64,000 nucleotides of DNA from Pogonophryne albipinna (taxonomy: Eukaryota > Chordata > Actinopteri > Perciformes > Artedidraconidae), in contig JAPTMU010000030.1 in NCBI GenBank assembly GCA_028583405.1, forward strand, positions 70,001 to 134,000, given 5' to 3'. This document shows, piece by piece, positions 17,788 to 59,631 of the stretch (its first letter is position 1; each line of letters opens with the position of its first letter). The notes beneath the pieces were generated by a model, which saw only the letters and a list, made by a program, of their open reading frames with translations, was not told the DNA's origin and ran no database searches. The position numbers were made by a program, and so were the translations under genes.

Positions 17788-18289
17788 AGAATAAATCCTG
17801 GTTGGCAAGAAAGAAGTCGTTTGCATTCACACATCACAACGCAGAGATCACATGTGGCGTCAAACCAGACCGGTTACATTTGCAGACCATTTACATGCAA
17901 AAAAATCTGTATAACACGGTACAGGAAAGGGAAGACCCCAAAAAAGCATAAAAAGGCATCTTTAGAGAGATATATATAGACATTACAAATAATGAAAGTA
18001 GCCTAAATGAAAGAAACTAAACTGGAACTCATTCTCCTATCTTATTTTGTTGCTATCCTCTCCCCAATTCCCTCAGTTCCGTTTTCTGTCTCGTTCCCTC
18101 ACACCTTATCTGCCCTTTCCTTGTCCTATCAGCTTAGTTCAGTGACAGAGCCTGTCTCCATGCAATGCTCCCCACCAGCTGAAGGGATGCGTCATGTGCA
18201 CTTTAGTTCAGTTTGAGCCTGTCACAGCCTGCCCCAACACTTCCAAAACAATGTCCCCCAGTGTAGACCCAGAACAACCCTGCATTAAC

Positions 18290-19258
18290 CAGAGATGGCT
18301 AAAGTACACACATCCTTTACTCAAGTAGAAGTACAGATACTCGTGTTTAAAAATACTCTGGTGAAAGTAGAAGTACTGACTAAACTTCTTTACTCAAGTC
18401 AAAGTAAAGAGGCTTTGAAATGTACTTCAGTAAAAAGTACCCATAACTAGCAGCTGTTTTAAAGAGTACCTGACCTCCCTTTATATTAATAGAACAATAA
18501 TGTCATTGTTAGCTAATGAATGTTTCCATGCTGAACAACGGCAACATGACAACGTTTCCATTGGTCCCTCTTCTTTAGAGAAGACCAGGAAATGATGGAT
18601 ACACGGATCGTGTTCAAATCAATAGGCACGCAATGACTCTAAAGAATAATGATCACGCTACCAAACACACATTCAGACTAAAGGAACCAGCTGTTTGGAA
18701 AATGAGAGAAGTAGAAAGTTCAGGTATTTGGGTTCAACATGTAAGAAGTAGAAAGTACAGGTATTTGAGTTCAACATGTAAGAAGTAGAAAGTACAGGTA
18801 TTTGGGTTCAACATGTGAGAAGTAGAAAGTACAGGTATTTGGGTTCAACATGTAAGAAGTAGAAAGTACAGGTATTTGTGTTCAACATGTAAGAAGTAGA
18901 AAGTACAGGTATTTGTGTTCAACATGTAAGAAGTAGAAAGTACAGGTATTTGTGTTCAACATGTAAGAAGTAGAAAGTACAGGTATTTGGGTTCAACATG
19001 TGAGAAGTAGAAAGTACAGGTATTTGTGTTCAACATGTAAGAAGTAGAAAGTACAGGTATTTGAGTTCAACATGTGAGAAGTAGAAAGTACAGGTATTTG
19101 TGTTCAACATGTAAGAAGTAGAAAGTACAGGTATTTGAGTTCAACATGTAAGAAGTCAAAGTAAACAGTCGTCAGAAAAATAAGTCGTGGAGTAAAGTAC
19201 TGATACCAGAAAAATGTACTGTAACAAAGTATTTGTACTCCACTACTTCCCACCTCTG
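18290..19258 (+). mobile_element. hAT-type non-autonomous element with 37-bp minisatellite, copy 2
   Basis: Begins CAGAGATGGCTAAAGTACAC and ends CTACTTCCCACCTCTG. It is flanked by the perfect 8-bp duplication GCATTAAC (18282-18289 and 19259-19266), diagnostic of hAT. It holds about 12 units of a 37-bp repeat (18711-19155). No transposase frame. Confidence 0.92.
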
Positions 19259-19266
19259 GCATTAAC

Positions 19267-19867
19267 ACACATATCATACCTTCCTCTTAATCTTAATCCC
19301 TGTGCAATTTCAGCGCCATTCAATTCCTCTTTCTACTGTTTTGACAAGAAGATTAAAGAAAGTGGTGGGTAGAGAATAGCAGGGAGATGGACGGTGGTAG
19401 GAGGAGACAAAGAAACAGAATTAGGAGGAGGTAGGAGGTGATGAAGACAGGATGAGTGATCTAACAGAGAGAAATGGGTGTTGAGGAGCGGACAGAAAAG
19501 GATTGGATAAACAAGACACTAAAAAAAGAGAAGGGATGAGACAAAGATGGATGGGGTTAGGATAAAGATTGGTGTGAGAGGAAGCTAAAGGAAAAACTAC
19601 AGCTCGGTGGAGTAAATGGAGGAAGAGGTGGTGAACAAATGATAACAGTGTCTCTGTGATGGATGGTTTGATGGGATGGACACGAATATAAATAAGCAAG
19701 TACAATAATGTGATTTTAGGAGAGTTATTTAAGAAAACACAGTAAGAGAAACACCAGGGAAGGATTGTGGAAGAAGGAAGCTGCAGCTCTGATGAGAATC
19801 TCCTCTCAGTGTTATTGCAGTATCCTCTCAGTGAAAGCCTTTGGCGTCAGCACATTCAAACTGTACT

Positions 19868-19910
<43 letters not shown>

Positions 19911-20650
19911 GCACAGTGATCAACATGTCCTCAGCCTTGCATCAGAAATACTCGGCTATTAGGTTATGCTGACCTGCAATCAGAAAGTCAAATACCTTTC
20001 ATATATTAATAAATGGATGCAAAATAAATAACAATAGATGGAGGCCACAGCTCAAGGAAATAAGTCATTCTTCTGCACACGCCCCCATCTGAACTCCAGA
20101 GAGGAAATGTACAAAACTAGGAAGGAACTGGCATCAGCAGCCAAAAATAAACCACAGATTAGAAAATAACGACAGACTTTTGATTTCAGAATCAGAGTGA
20201 AAACGGTGGTGCAAAGTGCTGCTCTCTGCATGAGTAGATTTAGGGAATGCAATGAGATCGTGTTTCCAAGTGAAGCATCTCTCCTCGCTGTCATTGGCCG
20301 GTGCTGAGTCACTTTATTACAATTCAGGCTCTCTTCTCTTGTTCGATACCCCCGTGGTGCACATTGACAGGGTAATAATTGCAGACATGTTGAAAATCAG
20401 GCGTAATTTCATCGCTGTTTCTCATTTACCCAGCTGATATTCTCCGGGTGTGATGTGGAAGACAATCTTGATGAATCTGAAAGGTCATATTCAAAGTGAA
20501 CCGGGTTTCACGCTGACTTTCACTTTCATTACAAAGTCACATGCAGTCCTTTATGTGACAGATGGAGCTTCACATGAAGTGGAGAAATGTGTCTTTTGTC
20601 ACTTCATTGAGTTGACGCAGGGTTTAACTTGCTTTTTCTATTTTCTACAG
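19267..20650. other. Intron-like stretch with short (AC)n
   Basis: Contains an (AC)n tract at 19870-19907. Nothing else is recognisable up to the slc9a9 exon acceptor ending at 20650. Confidence 0.4.
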
Positions 20651-29280
<8,630 letters not shown>

Positions 29281-30656
29281 AGCTGCAGGATTCACCTCCA
29301 AACCTATACCTGCCCTGAGGAAATGTCCATGAGTGGGGTCATCTGAGAGGAGCCAATCGGGAGTCAGCGCTACAGTAGCCTCCCGAAAAAAAGGTCATGC
29401 ACTCCTCTTGTTCTGACGCGCATGCAAAGACACACTCGGGGAGAAATGACTTCCTGCTGCACTGCTTTGGCTCCAGTTAAGGAATTTAATAGATCCTGCT
29501 TTTTAAGTGTGTGCTCGGTTTACTTTTCACACAGAAAACACACTTTAAATTCCAGTACAGCAGCTCCAAGCTTTACAGTTAGGTCTTTGCTTCTGGCTTT
29601 TTGGGGACAATTGCTTATGAATATCTGCTGTGATTGAAAGCCACTGCATTTCCCTTAATCAGCAGAAATGGTATTTGCGTGCCAACCTCCCTAACTCCTT
29701 ATTAAACTTTTATTGCACTGTTTTCCGCTACAATCCTTTTAACTGATTCAAAATGTTGAATTTATCACCACTTGCTTATCATGGGCTCGAAGACCTCCAG
29801 AGTGTATTAACAGCATTTGGCAAAGAGACGATTAACATGTGAGAATGTTCTCTGACTTCTTTATAGATTGCTCTTTGCTGCTTCCTCAGTGAGTCACTAT
29901 AAATCTCTGGGGCTACCACCCCCCCTTTGTGTGAGGCGGGGTGTCGTGTAAAGCACAAATCAAATCTGTGTGTGAATATGCAGACTGTTTCCCTCGCATT
30001 AATAATAACGCCATTGTCCTTGAACTTTAACTGAGGCCAGTCTATGTTGTGATGTGAATGCATGGCTGCATCGTAGGAATGCTGCTCCGTTTCACTCCTC
30101 AATGGCTGCGAGAAAATACATGCAGTGTCCTTCGTTTTCTACTTGATTATAAGAGCGAAGGACCCTCAATTTTACATCCTTAACAGGAGCCGTTCCTCTT
30201 AGATTTCTCGTCTAATTTGACTAGTTTTGCTGAGATTTGGATCTATTACCTGATCATCCCAACGCAATGCACAATAACACATTCTGTCGGTGATGATCGA
30301 AATATCGAAACATACAAATTTGACATTTTAAAAATCAAGTGCCGTGTCAGCGCCCACCAGCTTCCTGCAAGAAGGAGAAACGAGGGCTTGCAATAGTTCT
30401 GAGCTTTTCATAAATCATTTTGAGTATTGCAAACCGAATGTTACTGAGCTGTTTTACTGAAGCGAGATCAAATCTGTAAATCTCAGCGCTCACATTGAAA
30501 TCTGGATTGAGCTTTGTTATAAGTGCTCTCTTAGACTTTTACCTTTGCATTCAAGTCATTTGATAAAAGTGTATTTCCCTTTTTGAGCCGATTTGTCAGA
30601 GTGAATAATGAATACAGTATTTCTAATTATTAGGAAGCACACTTTACGACACGTAC
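29281..30656. other. slc9a9 3' UTR and downstream sequence
   Basis: The 3' UTR follows the stop at 29280. ATTAAA at 29701-29706 is a possible polyadenylation signal. No further gene was seen. Confidence 0.4.
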
Positions 30657-30660
30657 TTAA

Positions 30661-30948
30661 AGGCACCCTGTGGAGTTTTTGACCACTCGTATCATTAAAG
30701 AGAAACATTGTTTTGGTTCCTTTGTTTGTTTTCGTTCTCACTTATGCTTTCTACTGAAGTGAAAGCAGCTGTTAATCACAAAGAAAGGCATCAATGCAGG
30801 ATAAGACTGCTAGAAATGAAACATCGACTTAAACCAGTAAAATATGAATTAAACACCTCGCTTAGACCTCCAGAATACACACATTTTTGTGGTTGAGAAA
30901 CGCTGAATGGTAGAAAATGTGTTTACAGTCAAACTCCACAGGGGGCCT
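30661..30948. mobile_element. 288-bp piggyBac-like MITE flanked by TTAA
   Basis: Ends AGGCACCCTGTGGAGTTT and AAACTCCACAGGGGGCCT are inverted repeats with one mismatch. TTAA lies at 30657-30660 and 30949-30952. Confidence 0.82.
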
Positions 30949-32089
30949 TTAAGTTATGTAGCTAATAGCAACACATGTGTGACATTACTCCTGCACTATG
31001 GTTCTCAAATGGTGAGGAAAGGCACTGGAATAAGGTATGCCTTGGAAAAATCTTTGTTGTTAAAATATATGTTAATAGGGTATCTTGTTACAACAATATT
31101 GATTACATCCAGTATTATGCTTTTGGGGGTTTTCCCTTTCCTGTAGTGTGTTTTTGTGAATGTAAATGAGACAAATGATACAACTATGACCCTGAAAATC
31201 TGCGTAATAGGGCCCCTTTAAATGTGTAACTGTTCCTCATGCACCGTACTTTGAGAACCACCGTTTTTGTATGTTTTGTATCATGCACAGCAGTGTGGGT
31301 TTCTTCGACACAAAAGCGTAAAACCGTCTTGTTAATTGTGAACTTTACTCAATGCAATATTCCCAGACCATGTGTTTTTATAAGAGCAAGCAATTGTAAA
31401 CATTTGAAATGGTAGAACAGACTGCTTACACTGACACACAGAGACTCCCCGCTCCAGAGCCATGACACAGTGCATGATATCATCCTATGAGGATTTAGTG
31501 AGAAATCAAAACATACTCTTTTAGAAATCTAGACGTAGCACTAACGCTGCTCCGATGTAGCCTAGTCATCACACCTCTACCTATGGCACATCAACAAACC
31601 AATTGATTGTCTCGGACTTAAACCAGGTCTTACAAACAGACATCAGCAATGGGCTTTTTCTCAGTTCTTTGTTTTGTTTTTTTGTTCTTTCATCAACTAT
31701 TTTCACTTTTACAGACAGTATGGAGACTGAAAAAACAGTTTTTTTTGTAAGGTTTGGAACATTCAAAAAATAACCCCACTTTGAAATGTCATCATAACAA
31801 GATACATGAAGTATACAGTTGTTCTTTTTTTCCTTTTCCTTGCACCTTCACTATTAAAATCCTTGATCAAAAGGCCTTTGCATTGTCAAACACATCCAAT
31901 ATTCCAGTATAAAAGAAAGTGGTCCCTTCAAACACCACTGCGAGTCAACGGAGAGATACATGATACATTCCCAGTGAGGCCAGTGGAGCTCCTCCAACAG
32001 TGATTCAAAGTAAAGCTTTTTAATTCCACGATAAGAAGAAGAAACGGCACTCGATGCAACATTAAATTAAAAGGTCTTTGGTGGCGATT
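30949..32089. other. Intergenic, with MITE fragment and chst2 3' UTR
   Basis: 31110-31222 is a copy of the fish MITE with GGGTTTTCCCTTTCCTGTAG and AATAGGGCCCCTTTAA. The rest up to 32089 probably includes the chst2 3' UTR. Confidence 0.5.
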
Positions 32090-33571
32090 TCACAGTTTGG
32101 AGTGTGTCAGTAGTGGTTTGCTCAAGTCCTTGGCCTCCCCGGCTGTTCTGACTCTCTCGTAGCCCAGAACAGACATGGCGTGGTGGCAGTAGTCCTCCAC
32201 TTGTTTGATCTGTTGAATGCTCAGCACTGTTCTCCATGCACTAGCAGCTTGTGTGGCGTTCCTGGACGAGACGATGAAGGGCTTGGAAGAGGAGCTGGAG
32301 CCGCTGGTCATGTTCAGGGCAAACGTCTCGATGTCGTGGTTGGCGGTGAGGTTGGCGAAGTGATAGATGTTCTTCAGGGTCTTTACGGGGTTCTCCACCA
32401 GGTCCTCGTACCTCACCGCCATGTATTTCCCCTTCAGCCAGCTGGGCGGGTTTAAGGCAGTCCTCAAAGTCCTGGAGGTGCGGTCGCAGATCACCTCCAT
32501 GGCTCCGATGGAGTGGTAGTCCGCGCCGTCCTTCTTGTTGGCTTTGTGACCGGGATCCACGAAAGGGATCCGGCGAAGTTTAGGATCCCTGCTGCGCACC
32601 ACCTGTAAATTCTCCCTTATCAGGCCGTGTCTGGATTTGATCCTGGAGTTAGCCACGGCCCGCGGGTCTCTGACCAGGTGTATCACCTTCAAATCCAACG
32701 ATGGGTCCTCCATGAGGGGGGCCAGCACGTTAACGTCCAAAATGCGTACCCCTTTAATGACTATGGTGCTATATTTGAGGCACTCCTCCTCCAACAGTCT
32801 AAGGCTTTGAGGGGGGCACTTTTTACACAACTTATCGTCCACCATCCCCACCACCTCTTTCCTGTAGGCTGAGCAGAGGGGGTAGGAGCACACCACTTTA
32901 TTGAGGGTGGCCCCAAACAGTCCCAGGGAGGTAAAATTCTTGCCCCCGGGGCTGTTGTAAAGTTGGAAAACAGACAGGTCGCAGCGGTACAAGGAGCTCA
33001 GCATGTCCCTGGCTGCTCCCTGTAAAGACACCGCGTCGCCAGGGTACAGTTTCTGCCAGATGTGCCACATGGGCTCGTACAAGAAGAACACTTCTGGGTT
33101 TTGGTTGAAAAGCTCCCCGAAAAAGGAGGACCCTGACCTCCAGGTGGTCAGCACGTAGATGAGCTGCCTCTTTTTAGCCAGAGAGGGCCTGTACAGGAAG
33201 CGAATGTCAGATCTGCCCTGATAAGTGGTGCTCCTCATCTGATGGTTACACTGCTGAGGCTCCTTAGTCCATTTATAATTAGCCAAGTTAAGCATCGTGA
33301 GGACCAGCAGTAAGAAGTAGGCCATGAATAACACAATCCTCTTCCTGCGGAGGACTTTCATCACGAGCCCAGGCTGTGCTATTATCTTGGTATGATTCCT
33401 GTAGGTTTTAAGCTTCCTCCCAAAGCCAGCATCCTTCTCCCAAGGCGCTGTCAACTTCAGTGGTGGATGGTATTGTTTGCCTCTCATCTGTTCCCTTTGG
33501 AGAGTGGCTCTCACCACTGGACAAAGCTGCTCACATTGAACGTGTAGCAACACGCTCTGCAGGATGCACAC
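32090..33571 (-). CDS. chst2: Carbohydrate sulfotransferase 2 (GlcNAc-6-O-sulfotransferase 1)
   Basis: Complete, intronless coding region of up to 493 aa. The enzyme is a type II Golgi membrane protein that moves sulfate from PAPS to the 6-hydroxyl of N-acetylglucosamine on glycans, including keratan sulfate and selectin-ligand structures. A short basic N-terminal region precedes a hydrophobic signal anchor (about residues 79-96). The 5'-phosphosulfate loop TTWRSGSSFF is at about 142-151 and the 3'-phosphate loop HLVRDPRAVANSR at about 298-310. Sequons at NFT 212, NLT 407, NMT 420 and NAT 438 fit a luminal domain. The catalytic half closely follows human CHST2 through the KDLSKPLL end. Three in-frame starts are possible: 33571, 33487 (MRGKQ) and 33361 (MKVLRRK, equivalent to the internal Met of human CHST2). 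The longest is listed, but 33487 or 33361 may be used. It lacks the long Ala/Gly/Pro-rich stem of the human protein. Convergent with slc9a9, divergent from trpc1. Confidence 0.93.
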   Translation of the reverse strand: MCILQSVLLHVQCEQLCPVVRATLQREQMRGKQYHPPLKLTAPWEKDAGFGRKLKTYRNHTKIIAQPGLVMKVLRRKRIVLFMAYFLLLVLTMLNLANYKWTKEPQQCNHQMRSTTYQGRSDIRFLYRPSLAKKRQLIYVLTTWRSGSSFFGELFNQNPEVFFLYEPMWHIWQKLYPGDAVSLQGAARDMLSSLYRCDLSVFQLYNSPGGKNFTSLGLFGATLNKVVCSYPLCSAYRKEVVGMVDDKLCKKCPPQSLRLLEEECLKYSTIVIKGVRILDVNVLAPLMEDPSLDLKVIHLVRDPRAVANSRIKSRHGLIRENLQVVRSRDPKLRRIPFVDPGHKANKKDGADYHSIGAMEVICDRTSRTLRTALNPPSWLKGKYMAVRYEDLVENPVKTLKNIYHFANLTANHDIETFALNMTSGSSSSSKPFIVSSRNATQAASAWRTVLSIQQIKQVEDYCHHAMSVLGYERVRTAGEAKDLSKPLLTHSKL

Positions 33572-35900
33572 AGCTTATACTGGGGGGATTGATACCCAGA
33601 TGAGTAGCAGCTCATTAGGTATAATACTCACCAGCCAATTCAAAATCCACAACACGATATCCTGTTTTCACTGCAGTGCGCAATGCTCTTCATGGGAACG
33701 GACGAAAGGAGCGTTTTGTGTCCACAGAGCGGTGCGCGGATCACAACAAAAAGGAAGGAGCCTTCATCATAGCAACATGGTAACAGACGCCCTGTTTGTG
33801 CATGTTCAACGGAGGCATCCCTGCGCACTTCTCATCCGATGCATCCTCGTACAGGCAGCCTGGGAAGATCCAGACATCTCAGACAATAAGACGTCACGAT
33901 TTAGCGCGCCCTGCTTTCTCTCAAATCACTCCGCATCTGGGAAAACAGAGCAACGCCCGGGCGGTATCTCCACACAGTTTATTGAAAGGGTAACCCCCTC
34001 CCTCGTTTCTTCCTGCTCCCCCTTCCTTGCTCGTCCAACTAATACAAACTGGACCGATTCAATCAGAATGCACGGAGGAAGCCCCGCCCACAGAGGCACT
34101 GGATTGGTCCGCGTCGTCCGTCAGCGAGCCTCTCCATTGGCTGTGCTGCACGCCTGTCACTCTGCAGGGCTCCTCTCTGGCTCCCACAGATCGCAGCAAT
34201 GGTAGACTGTGGGGAGTGATGCTGTTGTTATGTTTCAGAGAGGCCTTCATCTCTATCTGCGTCCTCGTAACCACAATCCACCCCAATATTTTAAACACTA
34301 TTCCAGGTGCAAGTGTTCAGGATTTCATGTTCACACAACCCACACACCCCTATTTTCTTTTGTTTACAATCATCTGGCTCTATTCTATTCCTGTCTTTAC
34401 ATTGTGCCATTTGTTTCTCATATTAGCCTAAGATGTCAAAGCCCTTTTTTAATATGTTTGGTTCGTTTGATATCCTTGTGTAATAATGCATGTATAACCT
34501 CAACCCTGAAAGGCATAATCAACTAATAAACATCTTTCTTTTCAGGACAAACTAACCATATGTATTCTAAATGGTTAATTAAAGGTATACCATACACACA
34601 TGACTTGCAAAATAGCTTCCTGTTACTGTGTTTTTCTCCATGTATTGAGACAGTGTGCAGCAGGGATGTGAGTGTCACCTCTCTCAAGTGGAATCAGCTC
34701 AGTGTGACATCTGACAGCCGTTCCCGAGGAGCTGACAGGAAGCTATGGTTTGAACAGAGGAGACCGCATGCTCTGCAGATTGGAAAATCATCCTTCCTGA
34801 GAGGCTTGGGATCCCAAAACAGGGGCCCTTTGACCCCGTGAAGAGAAATCAATAGGAGTGTGTTATCCAAATTGCAATTTTTTTGGCCATGTTTTTTTAA
34901 TTCTATTCAACTTCTTTGATACAACTTGGAACCTTTCTTTCACTGTTTCGCAATAATAGGTCTGTTTACAAAATGTCGGCAGTACGCCCTCACTGTTTCT
35001 CTTAGAACATCTGCTACAGATCATGTAACGCTCTGTGTGTAAGTGCTTTTAAAAAGAGTTCATATATTTATATATACGTTGGATTATTTTACTGTATGCA
35101 ATGAATGACTGCTCTTAATGCTCTGTGTGATCTTTCCACCCCATATGTACTCATACTGTACTCATACAATGCATATAGGCTATTAATCCTTTGTGCACAC
35201 TGCCCTCTGCTGGACAGTCGTGTTTCCAAACAAGACAAAGAAACAGATTTCAGACTGAAAACACTCTCATCAGGCCTAAAACATAATGATTACATAACAG
35301 CAAGCTTCTCACATTTCCAATTATATAATTAATGTTAAGGATCAATCCATTAACATTGAGGTTCACTAAACTACGGTTAATTATGTATATTGGTCAGTGG
35401 GAAGTAATCAAATTAAAGCACTTAGAGAATATTGAATAGCAGTTTCTGTAATTAACTGTAGTAACTTATTAGGTTAATTGAGTACTTTACTTTATTAAAA
35501 GCTAAAAAGAAAAGCATGAATCCTATTGAACATAATGTTATTTTTTTGCTTACTTATTAATTTCAGTCCGATTAACTACGTGTCTTTTTGGGAGGCTGCA
35601 AAAATAAAATGGCTTTTTTTCACATGCAATGTCTGAGCTTTTCTTGCAACGCTCAGACTTCATTTATAATATTCTGTGTTGGTTATTCAGGTGTAATGGA
35701 AGAGGACACAACATTGCCACAGATGGCATCAGAGTGAGTGAAACATGAGAGCTTTTTAAAAAAAAAAAGGCGTTTTAGGGTGTTCTAGGTTTCTGTGCAA
35801 AGCTGCGTGTATCTCCCACTGGTATTATTCAGAGCAAGATGTCCGTTTCCCTCTCTTTCCATTTTCCATATGCAGTCAATTTCACCCATGCATGTCCGAA
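33572..35900. other. chst2 upstream region
   Basis: 33600-34210 is the most GC-rich part and probably holds the chst2 promoter or 5' UTR. No clear TATA box was identified. The open frame 33564-34205 is antisense and featureless. 34800-35700 is AT-rich with nothing recognised. Confidence 0.4.
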
Positions 35901-37085
35901 CCATAGACTGCATATATAAATGGACGTAGTGTCCGTGACGTCACCCATAGGATTCTGCAGAGTTGCCGTGAAGCCCTTAGTAGGCGGAGTCGGCTACTAA
36001 TGGCTCGACTGTGACGTCAGAATCCCGCCTGCTCCAAATAAGGGCAAAGAGGCGGAGCCTGCTGCCTCCGAACTGGAAGTAAACAGAGCTAGCTCAGGCT
36101 AAGAAGCTAAGCTAACATGAAATGCATGCATACCAAGTTACTGCTAACAGTGTAGTTCCCCTATATAAACGTTACATTCATAATCAAATGAGACAATCTG
36201 CAAGAGAATTAGATATATTTTGTTATTCTTAATGCTTGTCATTCACACGTTGAGAAAAGACGGACTCCACCGCCCGGACCTAACGGAGCCGCAGTGGGCT
36301 AGCTCCGGGACGCCGGCTGGAGCTAGCCCCCTGCGGCTCCGTTAGCTCCGGCGGCCACCACTGGGATAATTGGGTCCCCTATTAACATTTGCTCCCGTTT
36401 AGCATTATGGGCGTCATAGCCATAGACTATAAAAGTCTTACCCAAGGCTGAATCATAAACTAAAATGTATATGTATGCATAAAGGGTTACGTCCTTAGCT
36501 GGCTAATAAGTAACAAGCTAAGCTACCAAGCACACAAACACCTGCGAACGGGGTTAACATGTATAATATTATCATTTTAGACTTCTTGGAAGTTCTGTTA
36601 GTACATTCAAGCGCACATCACGACTCTTTAATTGTCTGGTATTTGTAACAATATTCCCTAAAAGGCACAATCACCACGAACACGGCTAAAGGGTCAAGTA
36701 CAGTACTATGACTAACTAACGTTGTAGCCTCTATGGTTGTAGCCTAGCAGAGTGGACAAGTTGCTGTTAGCTGACAGTGAGGCATGTACGTGTCCATCAA
36801 AGTGACCACGCCCTAATTTATGCAAAAACTTTAAGACCTAATATAAATAAAAGGGTCGTGTTAGAAAACAATTCACTCACAGATTCATAATCATGAAGGT
36901 GGAATCTAACTATATCGATAATAATATTTATTGCATCCATGGGTAGAAACATGTTTTTTTCTGCTGCAAAGTTGGGCATTTTAACATGGGGGTCTATGGA
37001 AACTGCTCCTTTCTGCAGCCAGTCCCTAGCGGCCCATGTATGAACTGCAGTGTCTGGCACTTCCGTATTGGCGTCCCGGCTGTTC
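35901..37085. mobile_element. Probable composite fish DNA transposon
   Basis: Starts CCATAGACTGCATATATAAA with CGTGACGTCACCCATAGG, and ends in a stretch containing ACATGGGGGTCTATGG and GAACTGCAGTGTCTGGCAC. These are pairs I recall as ends of dispersed fish repeats. CCATAGACTATAAAAG recurs at 36419, so the unit may be composite. Boundaries are approximate. Confidence 0.4.
36281..36344. repeat. GC-rich 26-bp inverted repeat, 12-nt loop
   Basis: Arms 36281-36306 and 36319-36344 pair at 25 of 26 positions around the loop 36307-36318. It lies about 1.5 kb upstream of trpc1. Confidence 0.93.
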
Positions 37086-37229
37086 CCCAGAGTTTGCCGC
37101 TTGGTCCGAACACATCAATTTTAAGGACATGTTCACATGAATGCTTATCTGCATGTATTCTGTTTAACGTGCAATAATGTGCACAACGTATTTTGGCAGT
37201 ATAGGCTGTGAAGAACAGTATCTCTGCAT

Positions 37230-37276
37230 ACACACACACACACACACACACAGATACAGACACACACACAGATACA

Positions 37277-37331
<55 letters not shown>
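37230..37331. repeat. (AC)n microsatellite with GATACAGA interruptions
   Basis: AC tract broken by two AGATACAGAC motifs, about 490 bp upstream of the trpc1 start codon. Confidence 0.95.
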
Positions 37332-58328
<20,997 letters not shown>

Positions 58329-58556
58329 AGAACAAGACTCGATATATATCTCCCCCTTTCCCTTTCGACAAAACCTCTGCTTCTCGTTTATCGGAGATGC
58401 TGTGTGACCCGAGCATGTGCAAAAAAAACTCTGCTCTTTTGAGTCACAGAGGCGACTTTTAAACCTGGACCTTAACTAGAAATATATATATATTCTCCAC
58501 ACAAGCCTCCAGACTCAGGCCCCATATGTATTATTCAGCTATTCAACCTTTTTGTA

Positions 58557-58562
58557 AATAAA
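58557..58562 (+). promoter_or_regulatory. Likely trpc1 polyadenylation signal
   Basis: AATAAA lies 229 nt after the trpc1 stop codon. A second AATAAA at 58855-58860 could serve a longer transcript. Confidence 0.55.
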
Positions 58563-59442
58563 GGAAGCCTTTGTTTTAAACAGGAAGACGCTTGAATGGC
58601 AGAAAGAGGTGATTTTGATGAATACAAATGCTGCTTTTCAGATTTGTTTCTGTCCTTTGAAACTGATCTTTTTGCAACTCAGAGAAAGCCGGAAAAATGT
58701 CAAAAGTTCAGCACGTGAGTCGCATTACACCTGATCCATTGTCAGTTAGCATTAGCTGACTCACACACTGTTTGTTTTACTGCTGAATGTTTTTGTACAG
58801 ACAGACGGACAAAGGGAACATGTTTAAGGGAGTTTTATTTGGGAAGATGAAAACAATAAAATATAAATAATATTCACAGACTTTTTCATATGAAAATATT
58901 TCTCATTTCATTCCACTGCCTTTTAAAAACAAGCTAATGCTGATTGTATCCGTAAACATATTAAAAAGAAAAGAGCTTTCCCGAAAGGTCCACATAAATC
59001 CAGCATTTCAAAAAGAATCATTTAAATATTGCACTTTTTATTAATCGCCCCTTTTAAAAACGTCCTAAATTCGTGCCCATTACAGATGAACACAGACTAT
59101 TGACTGCAGGTGTGATTGAAACTACGACAAATGCCCTTTGGATATAAATCAGGCTTGTGAAGTGTTAAGACTATATTTGTTTAAAGCATACTCAATTATA
59201 AATCCCCACAGCTTAAAGGGGAAACTGGAAAGTAGGATAGTCAGAACAGATGTAGAAACTGACATTTTGGAACAATCTGATTAACGTTTGATTTACAAAA
59301 CATGTGATCTGCTTTACTTCTCCTATCCTTTTACTAGCTCCCTGCTAGGGGTATGACAGGAATGTGAGCGGCGGAGTGAGAATTGGCTGTGGAGAGGCAT
59401 GGAAACTTCTTGTTGCCAAATGTTGTAAAACAGACTGATGGG

Positions 59443-59448
59443 TTTATT
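59443..59448 (-). promoter_or_regulatory. Candidate pcolce2 polyadenylation signal
   Basis: AATAAA on the minus strand (TTTATT on plus), 184 nt after the stop. Further minus-strand AATAAA motifs at 59042-59037 and 58839-58834 are alternatives, so the real site is unresolved. Confidence 0.35.
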
Positions 59449-59631
59449 TAATAGAAGACAGTTTAGAAGTACTTAATGTGTTCCTGTTTATCCTTAAACC
59501 ATGCAACCCTCAGCCGAACACCAGAACTAAAATGCCCCTAATTGAATGAAACACATGTATTTTACGTGTTGTCAAGATGGAGATAATTGTCTCCATCCCC
59601 AGGCAGAGGAGATCCTCGGCGCTACTGGAAC

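Larger units (their letters stand above)
58329..59631. other. trpc1 and pcolce2 3' UTRs (convergent)
   Basis: No other gene was seen. Candidate polyadenylation signals on both strands lie here, so the two transcripts may end close together or overlap. Confidence 0.5.

Noticed and set aside
33564..34205. 213-codon plus-strand frame upstream of chst2
   Set aside because: Antisense to the chst2 promoter side, no family similarity, compositionally ordinary for non-coding GC-rich DNA.
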